A stretch of DNA of 64,000 nt from Deltaproteobacteria bacterium (GCA_020848745.1 JADLHM010000025.1:101703-165702); one strand, 5' to 3'. Shown: positions 8,563 through 17,416, counted from the stretch's first letter. Notes: a model not told the origin generated them from the sequence alone. Numbers and translations: made by a program.

Positions 8563-9452
8563 GACGTGAAGGCCTGCGCGTGCGCGAGGATCGCCGCGCG
8601 CTTCGCGAACAGCGCCTCGACGTCGTCGGGATAGAGATTCAGGGCCGCAAAGAGCGGGTGGCCGGCGAGCAGCCCGCGCTCGACTTCGTACTCCTCGTCG
8701 CTCTTGGCCGCCGCGTAGGCGATCACGTCGGCGAGCGCCGTCATCCGCACGAACTTCCCGAAACCGTCCGGCGTCTCGGTCTCGTGGTGGTGGGCGATCG
8801 CTTGCCGCACGTCGTCGGGCAGGGCCCACCGTTCTCCGAGAAGCGAGCCGACCTGCACGTGGAAGTCCTCGAGGATCGCCTCGCATGCGGCGTGCGACGC
8901 CGTGTGCCTGGTCTCCTTGCACACGTCGAGGAGCAGACCGAGCACGACGGGCTTCCCGACGTCGTGCAGCAGGCCGCACACGAACGCCGCCTCGACGTTG
9001 GCCCGCAACTGGCGTGCGATCTCCTTGGCGAAGAGTCCGGTCAGGGTCGCATGGCGCCAGAGCTCGGCGGTGAGCCCCTGGTGGCTGGCGCTGCGGAAGA
9101 CCTTGCCGTGCAGCGCGACGGTGACGACGATCTCGCGCATCTGCACGAGCCCGATGCGGATCAGCGCCTGTTGGATCGACTGGATGCGAACGTCCCCGCC
9201 GAACGCGGCCGAGTTCGCGACCCGCAGGACGTGACCTGCGAGGGCCTGATCGCGGTGCAGGAGATCGGAAAGCCGGCGCACGTCGGCCCCCTCCGCGCTG
9301 CCTTGCGCAAGGATCTCCCCTGCGACTTGCGGCAGCATCGGGATGTCGAGGCTCCCCTGTGCGATGCGCTCGGCGATCCGCTCGCGCAGGGGTCCCGGGA
9401 GCGCTTCGCTTCGGGACGCCGGAGGAATCAGCGCGGACGCGGGCTCGGTCAT
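8559..9452 (-). CDS. HDOD-domain signalling protein
   Basis: A 297-residue protein made almost entirely of an HDOD domain (about 35-240), a degenerate HD-phosphohydrolase relative used in bacterial signalling. The entry motif DIPMLPQVAGEIL, the strongly helical middle (ANSAAFGG, IQSIQQALIRIG) and the retained GLLHDVGK segment identify it. Catalytic metal-binding capacity is usually lost in this family, so it probably acts by protein contact. There is no receiver, GAF or EAL domain, so the input is unknown. Its stop overlaps the GTG of sthA, linking the signalling protein to redox balance; that link is an inference from coupling only. Confidence 0.88.
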   Translation of the reverse strand: MTEPASALIPPASRSEALPGPLRERIAERIAQGSLDIPMLPQVAGEILAQGSAEGADVRRLSDLLHRDQALAGHVLRVANSAAFGGDVRIQSIQQALIRIGLVQMREIVVTVALHGKVFRSASHQGLTAELWRHATLTGLFAKEIARQLRANVEAAFVCGLLHDVGKPVVLGLLLDVCKETRHTASHAACEAILEDFHVQVGSLLGERWALPDDVRQAIAHHHETETPDGFGKFVRMTALADVIAYAAAKSDEEYEVERGLLAGHPLFAALNLYPDDVEALFAKRAAILAHAQAFTS

Positions 9453-9574
9453 GAAAGCTCTCCTGGCGAGAGCTATCGGCCTTGCCGGCGATTCTCTTGA
9501 GGCCCGGCGAACCGCCCGCGCGGCGGCCGGTTACGGCGAGGGATTCGCGAGCCAGCAGTCGTCGGGGGGGCGTC

Positions 9575-10636
9575 TCACACGACCGCGACCACGACCCCGC
9601 GATCGCGCAGCGTCGCGGCGATGTCGCCGCCGAGGAAGCGCGCGGCGGGCTCGATGCCGCGCACGTGCGCATCCATGTGCGCGAGGCCGAGGCCGCGGAC
9701 GAACCGATACGCGCTGTCTGGTGCGCACAGCTCGCCGATCGGCTTGATGGCGCTCGCCACCTGATCGAAGATCGGCGGCGGCATCGTGCGGAAGAGCTCG
9801 TGAATCTGCTCGATCTGGTCGCAGAAGTGCATGTGGTCGGCGTTCTCGAGAACGACCATGCGCTTCGGCGACATCGTGCGCTGGTAGAGCTCGTGCATGC
9901 CGCGGAGCGGCAAGAGCGTGTCCGAGTCGGCGACGAGATAGAGCGTCGGCACGTCGCGGGCCCAGTCGAGGACGAGCGCGCGCTGCAGCGGCTCGGCCGG
10001 CAGCGGCGTCCAGCCGCCCGCCGGCGCGAGCGGCAACGCCGCGCGCACGCGCGCGTCGCGTCCGGCCACCATGAGCGTCGTCCAGCCCCCGAAGCTGTGG
10101 CCGCTCATGCCGATGCGCTCGGCCTCGATGGCCGGAACGCCTTCGACGCCCGCCAGCATGCGGTCGATCACGAAGCTCACGTCCGCGGGACGCGCCGGGA
10201 TGAGCTCGGAGAGGGTCGCGCCCGGGTCCGGGATCGGACCGCCCATCTGCGCCGCCATCATCATCTGCACGACCTCGAAGATGGTGTTGCCCGTGTGGTC
10301 CATGGCGGCGACGACGTAGCCGTGGCTCGCGAGGTGCGTGCAGAGGAACGTCGACTGGCGGCGATGGGCCCCGAAGCCGTGCGAGAACGCGACCAACGGA
10401 TACGAGCCGCCGCGCGGCCCCGCGTCGCGTACGGCCTCCTGCCAGCCCGGGGGAAAGCCGGGGATCAGCTCGTAGGCGTCGCGGGTCGCCTCGGCGAGGT
10501 CCTGCCCGCGATGCGCCTCGGTCGCGGGGTACCACACCTCGACGGGCAGGAGCCGATCGCCCCGGGAGGGGTCACTCCAGTTGAAGGTCCGGACGCCGAC
10601 GGGAAGGGTACCGCGCGCGAAGGGATCGTAGGCCAT
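9575..10636 (-). CDS. Alpha/beta hydrolase, PAF-acetylhydrolase/dienelactone-hydrolase-like
   Basis: The 353-residue protein starts with a beta-sandwich-like segment (GVRTFNWSDPSRGDRLLPVEVWYPA) typical of platelet-activating-factor acetylhydrolase isoform II relatives. The oxyanion region is VAFSHGFGAHR, the nucleophile elbow is GHSFGG, the acid is in ADSDTLLPL and the late His in ENADHMHFC. There is no signal peptide. It probably hydrolyses a short acyl ester; the substrate is not predictable. ATG at 10636 is the first in frame. A 14-bp palindrome lies about 90 bases upstream. It is on the same strand as the acyl-CoA synthetase gene, separated by 148 bases. Confidence 0.83.
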   Translation of the reverse strand: MAYDPFARGTLPVGVRTFNWSDPSRGDRLLPVEVWYPATEAHRGQDLAEATRDAYELIPGFPPGWQEAVRDAGPRGGSYPLVAFSHGFGAHRRQSTFLCTHLASHGYVVAAMDHTGNTIFEVVQMMMAAQMGGPIPDPGATLSELIPARPADVSFVIDRMLAGVEGVPAIEAERIGMSGHSFGGWTTLMVAGRDARVRAALPLAPAGGWTPLPAEPLQRALVLDWARDVPTLYLVADSDTLLPLRGMHELYQRTMSPKRMVVLENADHMHFCDQIEQIHELFRTMPPPIFDQVASAIKPIGELCAPDSAYRFVRGLGLAHMDAHVRGIEPAARFLGGDIAATLRDRGVVVAVV

Positions 10637-10726
10637 GACGCAGTGAAGCCCGGAAGCGCGCGTAGATCAAGCGTCCGCGCCGCTCGAGTCACCGCCCGAT
10701 CGGCATCGCGCTCGAGGCCCGAGGGT

Positions 10727-10740
10727 CGAACGGCCGTTCG
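10727..10740. promoter_or_regulatory. 14-bp perfect palindrome in intergenic region
   Basis: CGAACGGCCGTTCG is a perfect palindrome in the 148-base gap between the acyl-CoA synthetase stop and the hydrolase start. It could be an operator for the hydrolase gene or the core of a transcript-end hairpin. There is no T-run, so a terminator is less likely. High GC makes chance palindromes more common. Confidence 0.3.
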
Positions 10741-10784
10741 CCGACGGTCGTGTCGAGCACGGTGCAGACCGGGGCGCAGGTCGG

Positions 10785-12617
10785 TCACCGATCGAGGAGC
10801 TCCAGCCGCTCGGCCTTCGCGAAGGTCGCGCGCAGGCCGTCGTAGTCCGCGACCGAAAACGGTTGATAGGCGCTCGACGCGCGGGTCCGCCAGAAGAGCG
10901 GCGCGTCGGGCAGCCGCTTTCGGCAGAAGTGCACCTTCTTCAGGTTGCGGACGAGGATCTTCGCCGTGTTGGTGTACTCGAACTCGTCGACGAGCCGGAT
11001 GAAGTCGGGAAACCACTTCCGATCCATGCTGCCGCCCGTGATCTGCTGCTCGCAGTAGGCGAAGAACGCCTTCGGATCGAACGCCACTCCATCGCGGATC
11101 TTGAGCGCCGCCATGACGAGTTCGTCGGAGACCGAGCACGGCACGCCGTAGGCGGCGGCAAGCACCACGTCGGGGTGCTCCTGCAGGAGCCGCGCGACCT
11201 GGAGCGCCGAGAAGTTCTCGCCGTCCTTGCGGATCCAGTCGTCGGTGCGGCCGTCGAAATAGAGGAAGCGCTTGCCGTCGCGCGCGAGGACATGGCCGAG
11301 ATCGCCCGAGTGATAGACGCCGTCGCGGTACTTGCTGCTGTTGGCGTCGGGATTGTCGAAGTAGCCCTGGAAGAGGCTGGTGTCGGCGGCGACGCGGCAG
11401 ATCTCGCCGACCGCGTCGTGGTAGTTGAGGATCTTGCCGTCGGCGCCGAGCTCGGCGGGCGGACACTCCGCGCCCTTCTCGTTCAGAATCTTCACGGCGG
11501 GATCGGTGATCTCGCCGACCGAGCCGCGCGGGTCGCCCTTGCGACGGAAGGTCGAGATCGCGGCCTCGGTCGAGCCGTAGAGCTCGAACATGTCCTCGAG
11601 TCCGAACCACCTCATGAACTTGTCGATGTCGGGCGGCGCCGCGCCGTTGCCGACCGCGTAGGTGAAGCGGTTCTTCGGGTGGTTCGTGACCTCGGCCGCG
11701 ATCTTCTTCTCGTCGCCGCCGTACTGCTTCGCGAGCGCCGCCAGCACGTAGTGCACGGGCTCCCCGACGTAGTTCCAGTTCGTCACCCCGTAGCGGAAGA
11801 CGTCGGGCGTGAACTTGGTCGCGCTGAAGCGCTCGTTGATCCCGAGCGCGCCGCCGACCCAGAACGCCGGCATCAAGCCGATGAAGATCGAGTTCGAATG
11901 GAAGAGCGGCATGCAGGCGTAGCCGACGTCGTCCTGGCCGAGCCCGAGGTTCGTCGAGACGCCGATGCCGACCGCGCAGAGCTTCATGTGGTTGTTGTTG
12001 ATGCCCTTCGGCAGTCCCGTCGTGCCGGACGTGTAGATGACCATGAGATTGCTCGTCGGCTCGACCTCGACCGCCGGGGGCTCGAGCTTCGCGCCGACCG
12101 GCCCCACTTCCTTCGCCATCACCGCGAGCCAGTCGCTGCCGGCGGGAAGCGACGGCGGATCGCCGGCGGCGCGCCCGCGCAGCACGAGGACGTTCTCGCT
12201 CGGCACCGTCGTGAGGAGGCTCCCCACCCGCTCCACCTCCGGCAGCAGGCGCTCGTCGACGATCAGCATGCGCGCACGCGACTGGTTGACGACGCCGGCG
12301 AGCGTCTCGCCGCGGAGCCCGGTGTTGATGCCGAAGAGCGTGTAGCCCGCGTACGCGCAGCCGAAGAGCAGCGACACGAGCTCGAAATGGTTCTCGAGCA
12401 TCATCGCCACGTGCCCCGGCGCGGCGGCGCTCACGGGCTCGAGCCTGGCGCGCAGGAAGTGCGCGGTCCGCAGCGCCTCGTCGCGCAGCTGGCGATAGGT
12501 CCAGGTCCGGTCGTCCTGCATGAGGAAGACCTTCGGGCCGCACACCTCGTGCGCGGCGCGCGCCTCGAGCTGCGCATTGAGCGTGAACGACGCCATGAAT
12601 TGGAGCGGTTCGGACAC
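10785..12617 (-). CDS. Acyl-CoA synthetase, FATP-like AMP-forming ligase
   Basis: A 610-residue ANL-superfamily enzyme that activates a carboxylate with ATP and CoA. The P-loop-like motif YTSGTTGLPKG is at 195-205. FELYGSTEA is the adenylate-binding motif, and YHSGDLG with a downstream hinge (YFDGRTDDWIRKDGENFS) leads into the C-terminal domain. The order and length fit the FATP/very-long-chain acyl-CoA synthetase branch, so a fatty or other hydrophobic acid is likely. The start is GTG at 12617 with AAGGAGG spaced 6 bases away. On the minus strand a TATAGT at 12660-12655 could be the -10 element. Divergently, a crotonase gene stub begins at 12720, suggesting a former fatty-acid degradation locus. 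Confidence 0.88.
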   Translation of the reverse strand: MSEPLQFMASFTLNAQLEARAAHEVCGPKVFLMQDDRTWTYRQLRDEALRTAHFLRARLEPVSAAAPGHVAMMLENHFELVSLLFGCAYAGYTLFGINTGLRGETLAGVVNQSRARMLIVDERLLPEVERVGSLLTTVPSENVLVLRGRAAGDPPSLPAGSDWLAVMAKEVGPVGAKLEPPAVEVEPTSNLMVIYTSGTTGLPKGINNNHMKLCAVGIGVSTNLGLGQDDVGYACMPLFHSNSIFIGLMPAFWVGGALGINERFSATKFTPDVFRYGVTNWNYVGEPVHYVLAALAKQYGGDEKKIAAEVTNHPKNRFTYAVGNGAAPPDIDKFMRWFGLEDMFELYGSTEAAISTFRRKGDPRGSVGEITDPAVKILNEKGAECPPAELGADGKILNYHDAVGEICRVAADTSLFQGYFDNPDANSSKYRDGVYHSGDLGHVLARDGKRFLYFDGRTDDWIRKDGENFSALQVARLLQEHPDVVLAAAYGVPCSVSDELVMAALKIRDGVAFDPKAFFAYCEQQITGGSMDRKWFPDFIRLVDEFEYTNTAKILVRNLKKVHFCRKRLPDAPLFWRTRASSAYQPFSVADYDGLRATFAKAERLELLDR

Positions 12618-12719
12618 GGCACTCCTCCTTGGATGGCAACGGAAATGGCTGGGGACTATAGCCCTACGTTCGTCGGATACGCCACCCGACCCCACACCGA
12701 AATTGCGGAGGGAGCCACC

Positions 12720-12789
12720 ATGTCCGGGCCCGTACTGCTGGTCGACGAGGAGGACGGCATCGTCACCCTGACGCTCAACCGCCCGCAGG
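12720..12789 (+). pseudogene. Enoyl-CoA hydratase (crotonase) gene, N-terminal remnant
   Basis: A good ribosome site (GGAGGGAGCC) precedes ATG at 12720. The first 22 or so codons read as a crotonase N-terminus: MSGPVLLVDEEDGIVTLTLN followed by RPQA. Immediately after, where crotonases continue with a conserved small polar stretch and some 240 further residues, the frame becomes Arg-rich and meaningless. The rest of the gene is absent. The 240 bases from 12790 to 13030 hold no other gene that I can support; one frame gives a 36-codon open tail ending at a TGA near 12902, which may be the other side of a deletion junction. An assembly error is possible. Confidence 0.55.
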
Positions 12790-13030
12790 CCCCTCGCGCT
12801 CGAGAGCGGCGCCGCGCGCGCCCACGCGCGCACGCTCAGCGCCGACGCGATCGCGGCGCGGCGGGCGGGCGTGCAGTCGCGCGGGCGCGAGCAGCACGGG
12901 TGACGCGCGGCAGCGGTAGGCGAGCGACGGACCGTACTCGATCGACGTCCCGGGACCTGCGCGCCCGTCGTCCGCGCGGGCGTCCGGCGGAGCGACGCGC
13001 CGAGGCCGATCGGCGTGCGCGGCGGCCCGC

Positions 13031-14284
13031 GTGACGCGCCGGGGTCGAACCGCCCTCGTCGCCTGCGCCGTCCTACTGCTGGCGACGAGCGGGTGCGCGG
13101 CGCGGCGGCCGGTCCCGGGCGCGGCGGCAGCGGCACCGCTCCGCGTCGGCACGAGCGGCGATTATCCGCCCTTCTCGCTGCGCGGCGCCGACGGCGCGTG
13201 GGACGGCTTCGACGTCGCCGTCGCGCGCGCGTACGCGGACGCCCGCGGCCGACGCCTCGAGCTCGTGCCGTTCCGCTGGCCCGAGCTCGCCGCCCGACTC
13301 GCCGCCGGCGAGTTCGACGTCGCGATGAGCGGCATCACCGTCCGCGCCGACCGCCTCCTCGTCGGCACGATGACGGTGGCGACCGCGCGTTCGGAAGCGG
13401 TCGTGCTCGTGCGCCGCGACGCCGTAGGGGCGGCGCGCGTCGATCGTGCCGGCGTCCGGATCGCGGTGAACCACGGCGGGCACCTCGAGCGCGTGGCGCG
13501 CACCCGGCTCCGCCACGCCACGCTCGTGCCCGTCGACGACAACCGCCGCCTCCCGGAGCTGCTCGCCGCGCGCGCCGTCGATGCGGTGGTGACGGACACG
13601 CTCGAAGCGGCGACCTTCCCGGCCGACGCGTTCGTGGTGGCGGCGCGCCTCAGCCGCGACCGCAAGGCGTACTGGGCCGCACCGGGGCGGGAGACGCTCG
13701 CCGCGGATCTCGACGCGTGGCTCCTCGCGTCCGAGCACGACGGCGCGCTCGGGCGCCTGCGAGACACCTGGCTCGCGGGCGCGAACGCACCGATCCTCGC
13801 GCCCGAGCTCGCCCGCGTCGTGGACCTCGCCGCGCGCCGCCTCATGCTGATGCCGGCGGTCGCGGCGGCGAAGCGCGCCGCCGGCACGCCAATCGTCGAT
13901 CCGGCCCGCGAGGCCGAGGTCATCGCGCGCGCCGTCGCGCGGGCGCGCGCCGCGGGACTCGACGGCAGAGCCGCCGCGCGCTTCGCGCGCGCGCAGATCG
14001 ACGCCGCCCGCGCCGTACAGGGAGCGGCGCGTCCCGCGTCCGCGCCGGCCCACGGCGCGCCGACCCTCGCCGCGCTCCGCCCGCGCATCGACGCGCTCGA
14101 CGAAGCAACGGTCGCGGCGCTGGTCGCGGCGCGCACCGCGGCGGTGCGCGCGGACCACGCCGCGCTCGCGACGACGCTCCGCGCCGACGCGGACGTCGAC
14201 GGCTTCGACGAGGCCCACGCGGGCGCGATCGCCGCCGCGATCGTCGCGCTCGTCGCGAGCCCCGCGGAGCAGATCGGGCGTTGA
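13031..14284 (+). CDS. Exported PheC-like cyclohexadienyl dehydratase fused to gamma-class chorismate mutase
   Basis: A 417-residue exported protein with two enzyme modules. Residues 1-22 are a signal peptide with a possible lipobox ending at Cys22. Residues 37-250 are a solute-binding-protein-3 fold of the PheC type: VGTSGDYPPFSL at 39-50, then DGFDVAVA and GEFDVAMSGITV. PheC converts prephenate to phenylpyruvate (or arogenate to Phe) in the periplasm. Residues about 256-417 match secreted AroQ-gamma chorismate mutase in length and key residues: Arg270, Lys281, Asp290, Arg293 and FARAQIDAARAVQ. Together they would convert chorismate to phenylpyruvate outside the cytoplasm. The start is GTG at 13031. 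A plain amino-acid-binding protein is the alternative for the first half, but the second half argues against it. Confidence 0.82.
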   Translation: MTRRGRTALVACAVLLLATSGCAARRPVPGAAAAAPLRVGTSGDYPPFSLRGADGAWDGFDVAVARAYADARGRRLELVPFRWPELAARLAAGEFDVAMSGITVRADRLLVGTMTVATARSEAVVLVRRDAVGAARVDRAGVRIAVNHGGHLERVARTRLRHATLVPVDDNRRLPELLAARAVDAVVTDTLEAATFPADAFVVAARLSRDRKAYWAAPGRETLAADLDAWLLASEHDGALGRLRDTWLAGANAPILAPELARVVDLAARRLMLMPAVAAAKRAAGTPIVDPAREAEVIARAVARARAAGLDGRAAARFARAQIDAARAVQGAARPASAPAHGAPTLAALRPRIDALDEATVAALVAARTAAVRADHAALATTLRADADVDGFDEAHAGAIAAAIVALVASPAEQIGR

Positions 14285-14314
14285 CGGCCGCACGGCGCTC
14301 CGAGATGACGGAGC

Positions 14315-15874
14315 ATGGCCGCCGCTTTCCCCCTCGCCGCTCGACCGACCGACGGTCGCACGTGGCGCGCGCGCCGCCGCGCGTGCTGCGCCGGAACGCT
14401 CGCGCTCGCCGCCCTCGGGCTCGTCGCCGCGACCGCGCACGCCGCCCCGAGCGCGCACCTCGACGCCACCCTGCGCCAGGTGCTCGCCGAGCAGGGATTC
14501 ACGGGCACGGTCGGCCGGAGCCTGGAGCAGCGGCTCGGGCGCGCGATCGATCCCGCCCTCGCCGATCTCGGCCGCCTCCTATGGTTCGACAAGATCGGCG
14601 GGCTCCACTCGGACAATGCCTGCGGAGGCTGCCATGCGCCGTCGGCCGGCTTCGCCGACACGCAGTCGATCGCGATCGGCATCCAGAGCAACGACCGGGT
14701 CGGGCCGCGCCGCGCCGGGCCGCGCAACCAGCGCCGCGCGCCGACCGTCATCAACGCGGCGTTCTTTCCCGCGCTGATGTGGAACGGCCGTTTCTCGGCG
14801 CCCTCGGGGGATCCCTTCGACAACGCGCGGGGGTTCCTCTTCCCCGCGCCGGAGGGCGCGACGAAGTTCCCCGCCGCCGATCCGGTCGTCACGCACCTCC
14901 TGATCGCGCAGGCGCACATCCCGCCGACCGAGCTCGTCGAGGTGGCGGGCTTCACCGGTACGGCCGGCACGATCGGCCCCGCCTTCGACGCCTTCGACGA
15001 CGGACGCGGCGGCGTCGTGCCGCCGCCCGACCAGAGCGGCTTCCGGAACGAGCCGATCCGCGCCGCGGTGCTCGATCGCCTGAACGCTTCGCCCTCCTAC
15101 CGCAGCCGCTTCGGCGCGCGCTTTCCGAGCGTCGCCGGAGGCGGCCCGATCGACTTCACGATGTTCGGGCGCGCGATCGCGGAGTTCGAGTTCACGTTGG
15201 TGTTCGCGGATGCTCCGCTCGATCGCTTCGCGCGCGGCGAGCCGCGCGCCATGACCGCGAGGGAGAAGCGCGGCGCGCTCGTGTTCTTCGGCAAGGGGCG
15301 CTGCGTCGACTGCCACGCCGTCGCCGGCGCCGCCAACGAGATGTTCAGCGACTTCCAGAGCCGCGTCGTCGGCGTGCCCCAGATCGCGCCCGTCTTCGGC
15401 GTTAGCGCCGGCAACGTGATCTTCGACGGCCCCGGCAAGGACGAGGACTTCGGGCTCGAGCAGGTGACCGGCAGCGCCGTCGACCGCTACAAGTTCCGCA
15501 CTTCGCCGCTCCGCAATCTCGCGCTGCAGCCGGCGTTCTTCCACAACGGCGCCTTCACGCGCCTGCGCGACGCGGTCGAGTTCCACCTCGATCCCCTCCG
15601 CCGGGCTCCCGCGTACGACCCGCGGCGTGCCGGGGTCGACAAAGACCTGCGCCTGCGGCTCGGGCCGATTCAGCCCGTCCTCGAGCGGCTCGACCCGTGG
15701 CTGCTCGCGCCGGTCGTGCTCACCAACCGCGAGCGCCAGGATCTCCTGGCCTTCCTCCGCCGCGGGCTCCTCGACGAGCGCGCCAGCCTCCCGGCGCTCT
15801 GCGCGCTCGTGCCGAAGACCGTCCCGAGCGGCCTCCCGACGATGCGCTTCGAGCGCTGCGGCGTGCCGCGCTAG
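14315..15874 (+). CDS. Di-haem cytochrome c peroxidase/MauG-like protein
   Basis: A 519-residue periplasmic protein with an N-terminal signal (hydrophobic about 24-43, cleavage after AHA). It has two c-type haem motifs, CGGCH at 103-107 and CVDCH at 330-334, in the spacing of the CCP/MauG superfamily. A loop region with FFPALMWNGRFSAP precedes domain 2, and the family-typical KFRTSPLRNLALQPAFFHNG follows the second haem. It is longer than classical CcpA (about 330) because of inserts at 120-290, as in the large MauG-like group. It would reduce peroxide or carry out protein or small-molecule oxidation using periplasmic electrons. It begins 30 bases after the PheC-AroQ gene on the same strand, so cotranscription is likely. 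Confidence 0.87.
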   Translation: MAAAFPLAARPTDGRTWRARRRACCAGTLALAALGLVAATAHAAPSAHLDATLRQVLAEQGFTGTVGRSLEQRLGRAIDPALADLGRLLWFDKIGGLHSDNACGGCHAPSAGFADTQSIAIGIQSNDRVGPRRAGPRNQRRAPTVINAAFFPALMWNGRFSAPSGDPFDNARGFLFPAPEGATKFPAADPVVTHLLIAQAHIPPTELVEVAGFTGTAGTIGPAFDAFDDGRGGVVPPPDQSGFRNEPIRAAVLDRLNASPSYRSRFGARFPSVAGGGPIDFTMFGRAIAEFEFTLVFADAPLDRFARGEPRAMTAREKRGALVFFGKGRCVDCHAVAGAANEMFSDFQSRVVGVPQIAPVFGVSAGNVIFDGPGKDEDFGLEQVTGSAVDRYKFRTSPLRNLALQPAFFHNGAFTRLRDAVEFHLDPLRRAPAYDPRRAGVDKDLRLRLGPIQPVLERLDPWLLAPVVLTNRERQDLLAFLRRGLLDERASLPALCALVPKTVPSGLPTMRFERCGVPR

Positions 15875-15890
15875 ATGGGGTCCGCACGTC

Positions 15891-16604
15891 TCACGGGCTC
15901 GGCAGCACGAAGACCACCGTCGGCTGCGCCTCCGCGAGCGTGCCGACCTCGGCCGGCACCGTCGCCGGCGGCGCGTCCCAGCAGAGGAGCGCCAGGTCGA
16001 CGGGGGGCGGCACGCCGCCGGGCAGCGGGAAGGTCGTCGGCGCGCCGCCGGTCGCGACCGGGACGAGGCTCGCGGTCCGCCAGGGCGCGTCGCTGCCGAG
16101 CGCGCGCGCGGCCGAGGCGCAGGCGGCGCCGGCGTCGAAGCCGTCGAGCACGACGGTCACGGACCCGGCCGCGGCCGGCGACGCCGTGGGCGCCGGCGTC
16201 GCCGGCGCGCCCGTCGCCACCGGCGAAGCCGTGCCGGCGGGCGTCGGCGCCGCCGCGGTCGCGGTCGGCGAGGGGTTCGACCCGCCGTCGGTCGGCGTCG
16301 GGCTCCCGCCCGGGACGCTCGTGGCGGTGGCCGCGGGCGTCGCGGTCCGTGTCGGGGTCGGCGCCGCCGTCGGCGCGTCCGTCACCACGCTCACGCTCTC
16401 GCCGCCCGGCGCCGTCGCGTTCGGCGAGTCGCTGCCGCAATAGGTCACGCCGTCGAACTCGTCGCACGTCCCGTTCGCCCGCACGTCGTCGACGACGACG
16501 CTCTCGGAGGTGACGAGCCCCGTCGAGCCGCTGCCGCCGCCGCACGAGGCGAGAACGCCCGCGAGGGATGCCGCTACGATTCGTTGCCACGTCCGCATCG
16601 CCAT
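15891..16604 (-). CDS. Pro/Thr/Ala-rich linker lipoprotein
   Basis: A 237-residue exported protein. The N-terminal signal ends in a lipobox (AGVLASC, Cys at about 21) followed by GGGSGS, so it is probably a lipoprotein. Residues about 75-160 are a low-complexity Pro/Thr/Ala/Ser linker (TPTRTATPAATATS and similar) of the type seen in the Cys-rich proteins at 58-64 kb. A small C-terminal segment (VTVVLDGFDAG to VVFVLPSP) may be a folded beta domain. Two Cys near 48 and 57 could form a disulfide. No enzyme family is recognised. It is convergent with the di-haem peroxidase gene and follows the HTH gene by 5 bases, so it is likely cotranscribed with it. Confidence 0.7.
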   Translation of the reverse strand: MAMRTWQRIVAASLAGVLASCGGGSGSTGLVTSESVVVDDVRANGTCDEFDGVTYCGSDSPNATAPGGESVSVVTDAPTAAPTPTRTATPAATATSVPGGSPTPTDGGSNPSPTATAAAPTPAGTASPVATGAPATPAPTASPAAAGSVTVVLDGFDAGAACASAARALGSDAPWRTASLVPVATGGAPTTFPLPGGVPPPVDLALLCWDAPPATVPAEVGTLAEAQPTVVFVLPSP

Positions 16605-16609
16605 CTCCT

Positions 16610-17416
16610 TCAGGCCACCGTCGCGGTGGCCAGCACGTTCATGAACGCGGTGTCGCGCGACGGCGCCGCCGCGAAACGCTCGCTGAGCGCTCGCAGCGCG
16701 TCGTCGAGGGCCGCGTGGAACTCGCCGATGCGGGCGCGCTCGACGTTCAGATAGTGGTTGCGCAGGTATGTGCCGGTCGGGGCGTCGGGAAGCGCGACGC
16801 GGTCGAGCAGTCCCTTCGCGAAGAGCTCGACGAACTGGCGCGCCACGGCGCGGCGCTCGTCGACGCCCTCCGCCTGCAGATGGCGGCCCTTCCGGCGCGC
16901 CTTGCCGGCACGGACCTCGACGAGGTCGTGCCGCTTCAGGGTCTCCTCGACGCGCTGATCGAGCGCCGCCTCTTCGGCGGGAGAGCGGCGCCGGCGCTTA
17001 CCGTCACGCCGGAACTCGCGGCGCCAGCGTTCGACGGCAATCCAGTCGCCGTCGTCCGGGAGCGCCGCGATCGCGCGGCCGACGCGCACGGCGAGCGCGC
17101 CGTCCTCGACGTCGCCGACGGCGGGCGCCGCCTGGAAGGCGCGGTCGATCTCGCGGCTCACCGCGTAGACGATGCGGTCGCGCCAGAGCATCGCGAGGAG
17201 CGCCCGGGGATCCTCGCGCCGGAACGCCGCCAGGTGCCGCACCAGGTCTTCGCTCGGGAAACGGTCCCCCTTCTCGATGTAGCTCAACATCACCGGCTCG
17301 ATGCGGCCGTCGAGCGCCTCCGTCGCGAAACGCCGCAACGACCAGCGCCGGCCCCGCATAACGCGGGTCTCGTAGAAGAGGTCCCCGATGGTGCGGCTGC
17401 TCTCACGTTCGGCCAT
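16610..17416 (-). CDS. HTH (XRE-like) transcriptional regulator candidate
   Basis: A 268-residue basic protein. Residues about 20-70 (WSLRRFATEALDG to MLSYIEKGDRFPSEDLVRHL) read as an XRE-type helix-turn-helix, including the family-like S-Y-I-E-K-G recognition region. The middle contains an Arg/Lys-rich stretch (RREFRRDGKRRRRS), and the C-terminal half is helical without a known ligand domain. The layout recalls DUF4423/TIGR02147-type regulators, but I cannot confirm that. The gene is divergent from the secreted beta-propeller gene, and a TTCAC-N7-GTGAA palindrome lies in the shared promoter region. Autoregulation and control of the neighbour are therefore plausible. Confidence 0.6.
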   Translation of the reverse strand: MAERESSRTIGDLFYETRVMRGRRWSLRRFATEALDGRIEPVMLSYIEKGDRFPSEDLVRHLAAFRREDPRALLAMLWRDRIVYAVSREIDRAFQAAPAVGDVEDGALAVRVGRAIAALPDDGDWIAVERWRREFRRDGKRRRRSPAEEAALDQRVEETLKRHDLVEVRAGKARRKGRHLQAEGVDERRAVARQFVELFAKGLLDRVALPDAPTGTYLRNHYLNVERARIGEFHAALDDALRALSERFAAAPSRDTAFMNVLATATVA

